A DNA stretch of 64,000 bases from Pararobbsia silviterrae (GTDB taxonomy: Bacteria; Pseudomonadota; Gammaproteobacteria; Burkholderiales; Burkholderiaceae), in assembly GCF_003628125.1 (NCBI RefSeq), contig NZ_RBZU01000007.1:124363-188362 (forward strand), given 5' to 3'. The notes under the pieces were generated by a model, which worked only from the letters and a program-made list of their open reading frames with translations, was not told where the DNA came from and did no database searches. The stretch's first letter is position 1; every line of letters starts with the position of its first letter. Shown piece by piece: positions 60,637 through 64,000 of this stretch. Both the position numbers and the translations under genes were made by a program.

Positions 60637-61581
60637 TCAGGCGGCCCAGCGAATGCCCGCGCCGATCTGTTCGGCCTTCCACGCGGCGATCTGCGTGGCC
60701 GAAATGCTGACGCCGCCGCATACGACCACGACGACGTCGCGCGCGCCGTCGAGACATACGTGATGCTGATAGGCGACGGCGAGCGAGACGCCGCACGCGG
60801 GCTCGACGAGCTGGCGCGCTTCGTCCGCGTAGCGGATCGTGCCCGCGATCGCCTCGGCGTCGCTGAGCACGAGCGAGCGATAGGGGAACGCCTCGATCGC
60901 CGTGACGGGCCACGCGGCGACCTGAAGCGCGCCGAGCGATTTCGCGATCGACGTGATCCGTCCGATATCGACCGGATGCCCGGCCGCGAGCGCCGCGTGA
61001 AACGAAGCCGCGCCTTCGGTTTCGACGGCGATCACACGGCAGTCTGAGCGCCGGTAGCGTTCGAGTCCGAGCATGACGCCTGAAATCAGGCCGCCGCCGC
61101 CGACCGACGCCACGACCGCGTCGACGGTCGGCAGTTCGTCGACGATTTCGTCGATCAGCGTGCTGTGCCCTTCCCAGATGATCGGATGATCGAAGGCCGG
61201 AATGTACTGCGCGTTCATCTCGCCGGCGCGTTCGAGCGCGAGCGCGTTCGACTGGTCCCATGCGTCGCCGAAGACGAGCACGTCCGCGCCGAGCGCGCGG
61301 ATGCGCGCGCGCGTCGCCTCGGGCGTGGTCGTCGGCACGATGACTTCGACGCCCATGCCGAGCTCACGACCCGCATACGCCGCGGCCACGCCCGCATTGC
61401 CGCCCGACGGCGCGATCAGCCGCCGCTTGCCTTCGAGATGCGCGTGCTGGCACAACGCGCCGATGCCCCTGAGCTTGTACGACCCGCACGGCTGGAGATT
61501 CTCGAGCTTGAGCCAGATGCGTTGCTCGGGACTCGACAGTTCGCGATGAAGAACGAGCGGCGTACGGCTATGTAACTTCAT
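60637..61581 (-). CDS. PLP-dependent serine/threonine dehydratase
   Basis: This 314-residue fold-type II PLP enzyme has the lysine-binding segment PCGSYKLRGIGALCQHA near 30, the asparagine loop APSGGNAGVAAAYAG near 55, and the phosphate-binding VASVGGGGLISGVMLG near 160. It lacks the C-terminal regulatory ACT domain of biosynthetic IlvA, so it is a short catabolic L-serine/L-threonine dehydratase releasing ammonia and pyruvate or 2-oxobutyrate. It is divergent from glgC. 2-Oxobutyrate would be a substrate for an MdeB-type E1 encoded 3 kb away, an inferred link. Confidence 0.88.
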   Translation of the reverse strand: MKLHSRTPLVLHRELSSPEQRIWLKLENLQPCGSYKLRGIGALCQHAHLEGKRRLIAPSGGNAGVAAAYAGRELGMGVEVIVPTTTPEATRARIRALGADVLVFGDAWDQSNALALERAGEMNAQYIPAFDHPIIWEGHSTLIDEIVDELPTVDAVVASVGGGGLISGVMLGLERYRRSDCRVIAVETEGAASFHAALAAGHPVDIGRITSIAKSLGALQVAAWPVTAIEAFPYRSLVLSDAEAIAGTIRYADEARQLVEPACGVSLAVAYQHHVCLDGARDVVVVVCGGVSISATQIAAWKAEQIGAGIRWAA

Positions 61582-61963
61582 GAGGACGTCCGGATCGGAA
61601 GATGAGGGCGCGAACGCGCAGGGCCGCGTGCGCGCGTCAAAGTGTAACAAGGCCCGTGTGACGATGTCGCGGCGCCCTCCCCGACGCACTCGCATCTAAG
61701 GGTTCTGCCTGAGGGCCAAGACGCAGGGATTCTCCGGATCTGCGTCGACTTTTCGCCTACATTGTTTTTTACGCACATCGTTCACGTGTGCGCGCGACGC
61801 GAGGGTCATGCGTCGTGCCACGCCTGCTGCATCGCCGCATACGCGCCGGCCCGGCTCGACGGGAACGCGACGTGCGATGCCACGCTGTTCGCGCTTGACG
61901 CCGCATTGCACGATCGAAAGCATCACCTCGAAGGACACAACCACGGCACAACGGGAGGTCGGC

Positions 61964-63262
61964 ATGGAGACGCCGGTGAATCTGAACGATCTGCAAAAAT
62001 CGACACTCGCCATCGTGCTCGCCGGCGGTCGCGGCACACGGCTCGGCGCGCTGACCAACAAGCGCGTCAAACCGGCCGTGCACTTCGGCGGCAAGTACCG
62101 GATCATCGACTTCGCGTTGTCGAACTGCCTGAACTCGGGCGTGCGCCGGATCGCCGTCGTCACGCAATACAAGGCGCATTCGCTGTTGCGCCACCTTCAA
62201 CGCGGCTGGGGCTTCCTGCGCGGCGAGTTCAACGAGTTCATCGACATGTGGCCCGCCCAGCAGCGCATCGACGAGAGCTGGTATCGCGGCACGGCCGACG
62301 CGGTCTATCAGAACATCGACATCATCCGCTCGATCCGCCCGCGCTTCGTGATCGTGCTCGCGGGCGACCACGTCTACAAGATGGACTACACGAAGATGCT
62401 CGCCGATCACGTGCAAAGCGGCGCCGATTGCACGGTCGGATGCATCGAGGTCCCGCGCATGGACGCCGTAGCCTTCGGCGTCATGCATGTCGACGAGACG
62501 CGCCGCGTCACGGGTTTCGTCGAAAAGCCCAAGGATCCGCCCGCGATGCCTGGCCGCCCCGACGTCGCGCTCGCGAGCATGGGCATCTACGTGTTCAGCG
62601 CCGATTATCTGTACCAGCTGCTCGAGGACAACATCGAGAAATCGGGCACCGAACACGACTTCGGCAAAGACATCGTGCCGCACGTCGTCTCGACGGGCGT
62701 CGCGATCGCGCACCCGTTCAGCATGTCGTGCGTGACCTCGGACAACGAAGCGCCCGCCTACTGGCGCGACGTGGGCACCATCGACGCGTACTGGGCCGCG
62801 AATCTCGACCTCGCCTCGACGATTCCCGCGCTCGATCTCTACGACGGCCGCTGGCCGATCTGGACGCATCAGGAACAGTTGCCGCCGGCCAAGTTCGTGC
62901 GCGATCTCAACGGCCTGCAGGGCACGGGCACGAACCTGCTCGCGTGCGGCGGATGCGTCGTGTCCGGCTCGCAGATCTCGCGCTCGGTGCTGTCGTCGGC
63001 GGTCCGCGTGCATTCGTTCTGTAACATCAATGAGGCAGTATTGCTTCCGCAGGTCACTGTCGAAAGGAGCTGCCGCTTGCGTAAAGTCGTCATCGACCGG
63101 GGATGCACGATCCCCGAAGGCACCGTCATCGGAGAAGACCCCGAACTCGACGCGTCGCGTTTCTTCCGGACCTCGAGCGGCGTCGTGCTCGTCACGCGCG
63201 ACGCCGTCGATGCGATGGTCGCGGGCCGGCGCTTTCACGGCAACGAGGAGGACGACGCGTGA
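61964..63262 (+). CDS. glgC: Glucose-1-phosphate adenylyltransferase
   Basis: This 432-residue enzyme makes ADP-glucose for glycogen synthesis. The N-terminal sequence [41 protein letters not shown] (split across 15-55) holds the ATP-binding and regulatory residues; [12 protein letters not shown] near 135 and [13 protein letters not shown] near 185 follow, then the left-handed beta-helix end. ATG at 61964 has GGGAGG upstream. It overlaps glgA by four bases (GTGA), forming an operon. Confidence 0.96.
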   Translation: METPVNLNDLQKSTLAIVLAGGRGTRLGALTNKRVKPAVHFGGKYRIIDFALSNCLNSGVRRIAVVTQYKAHSLLRHLQRGWGFLRGEFNEFIDMWPAQQRIDESWYRGTADAVYQNIDIIRSIRPRFVIVLAGDHVYKMDYTKMLADHVQSGADCTVGCIEVPRMDAVAFGVMHVDETRRVTGFVEKPKDPPAMPGRPDVALASMGIYVFSADYLYQLLEDNIEKSGTEHDFGKDIVPHVVSTGVAIAHPFSMSCVTSDNEAPAYWRDVGTIDAYWAANLDLASTIPALDLYDGRWPIWTHQEQLPPAKFVRDLNGLQGTGTNLLACGGCVVSGSQISRSVLSSAVRVHSFCNINEAVLLPQVTVERSCRLRKVVIDRGCTIPEGTVIGEDPELDASRFFRTSSGVVLVTRDAVDAMVAGRRFHGNEEDDA

Positions 63263-64000
63263 CGATCCGCGTGCTTCACGTCGCGGCCGAACTCTATCCT
63301 CTGCTCAAGACCGGCGGGCTCGCCGACGTCGTCGGCGCGCTGCCGCCCGTGCTCGCGCCGCTCGGGGCCGACGCACGCGTGATCATGCCGGGCTTTCCGG
63401 CCGTGCTCGCGGGACTCGAGGATCTCCGGCCGGTCGCCCATACGGGTCCCCGCTTCGGCCTGCAAGACATCGCGCTCGAATTCGGGCGTCTGCGCACGAA
63501 CGGCACGGGTCTTTACGTGATTCGCGCCGATGCGTTCTACGGTCGTCCGGGCAGTCCGTATCTCGATGCGGCCCATCATCCGTATGCCGACAACAACCGC
63601 CGCTTCGCGCTGCTCGGCTGGGCCGCGTCGCTGATCGCGCAGGGCGCCGATCCGGACTGGACGCCCGCGCTCGTCCATGCGCACGACTGGCACGCGGGCC
63701 TGGCCGCGCCGTATATCCGGGCCGCCGAGGCCGCGCAGCGCCGCCGGATCGCCGCGACGGTCATGACCGTGCACAACCTCGCCTATCAAGGGCTGTTCCC
63801 CGCGTCGACGTTCGGCGAACTCGGCCTGCCCGCGCCGTACTACCAGATGCAGGGCATGGAATTCTGGGGTCAGGTCTCTTACCTGAAGGCGGGGCTGTTC
63901 TACTCGGACAAGATCACGACCGTGAGTCCGACCTACGCGAACGAGATTCAAACGCTCGCGCAAGGCGCGGGACTCGACGGACTCCTGCGCGAACGCGCGC
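63259..64000 (+). CDS. glgA: Glycogen synthase, partial (5' end)
   Basis: The gene starts with GTG at 63259, overlapping the glgC stop by four bases. The 247 visible residues begin [30 protein letters not shown], with the ADP-glucose-binding KTGGL, and include [16 protein letters not shown] and [19 protein letters not shown], as in GT5 glycogen/starch synthases (usual length about 480-520). It transfers glucose from ADP-glucose, made by GlgC, to the growing glucan. The gene continues beyond the window. Confidence 0.95.
   Translation, partial: MTIRVLHVAAELYPLLKTGGLADVVGALPPVLAPLGADARVIMPGFPAVLAGLEDLRPVAHTGPRFGLQDIALEFGRLRTNGTGLYVIRADAFYGRPGSPYLDAAHHPYADNNRRFALLGWAASLIAQGADPDWTPALVHAHDWHAGLAAPYIRAAEAAQRRRIAATVMTVHNLAYQGLFPASTFGELGLPAPYYQMQGMEFWGQVSYLKAGLFYSDKITTVSPTYANEIQTLAQGAGLDGLLRERA

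Overview
The window is high-GC DNA with the gene content of a Burkholderiaceae bacterium (Burkholderia/Paraburkholderia/Robbsia type). Supporting signs are the 70-residue ribosomal protein S21, a branched-chain-type importer for aromatic compounds, XylR-type and LacI/TetR/MarR regulators, a stand-alone pyruvate-dehydrogenase E1 and a glgC-glgA pair. No tRNA, rRNA, CRISPR array, phage or insertion sequence was recognised.

Bases 1-19,250 hold the most unusual locus: an export system for small peptides with double-glycine leaders. Four precursor genes (92-379, 17775-18044, 18244-18513, 19004-19249) share a leader ending in the pattern hydrophobic-x-DL...EL-x-x-x-(A/E)(M/L)-x-x-(I/V)-x-GG. A minus-strand operon (10569 to 1386) encodes, in order of transcription, a double-FHA membrane protein, an HlyD adaptor, a parvulin-type prolyl isomerase, a transporter with two cyclic-nucleotide-binding domains, a C39 leader peptidase and an ABC exporter, and a sigma-54 activator. 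A TolC/NodT lipoprotein, two DUF4399 proteins, a formylglycine-enzyme-like protein, a Hanks-type Ser/Thr kinase and a PP2C phosphatase complete it. Sigma-54 (-24/-12) promoters are visible before two precursor genes and the TolC gene, with a weaker one before the FHA operon. Kinase, phosphatase and FHA protein resemble the threonine-phosphorylation switch of type VI secretion, but here they sit around a type I exporter. This is the best candidate for an undescribed system.

Bases 19,500-30,850 are mostly ordinary housekeeping or accessory genes: SMP-30 lactonase, DUF2242 lipoprotein, VOC protein, NAD-binding protein, YigZ, rpsU, a 3-hydroxyisobutyryl-CoA hydrolase-like protein, an epimerase, an AI-2E transporter, an acylphosphatase and a LacI regulator. 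Among them lie a 9-bp tandem repeat and a candidate small RNA.

Bases 30,865-46,090 look like aromatic-compound catabolism. A seven-gene minus-strand operon (aromatic alcohol dehydrogenase, aldehyde dehydrogenase, branched-chain-type ABC importer) starts at a clear sigma-54 promoter divergent from a XylR-type activator. A second operon (flavin hydroxylase, extradiol dioxygenase, FAH-family hydrolase, beta-keto-acid cleavage enzyme, NTF2-like protein) is divergent from a TetR repressor and an operator-like inverted repeat.

Bases 46,087-64,000 contain an AbiE-type toxin-antitoxin pair with inverted-repeat operators, a sugar ABC importer without its ATPase followed by a YicI-type alpha-xylosidase and preceded by overlapping LacI-type palindromes, a GNAT acetyltransferase, an azoreductase, an orphan aceE-type E1 divergent from a MarR regulator with a 34-bp perfect palindrome between them, a tannase/feruloyl-esterase lipoprotein, a serine/threonine dehydratase, and glgC followed by the 5' part of glgA, which runs off the window. 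The esterase, alpha-xylosidase and aromatic genes together suggest growth on plant cell-wall material.
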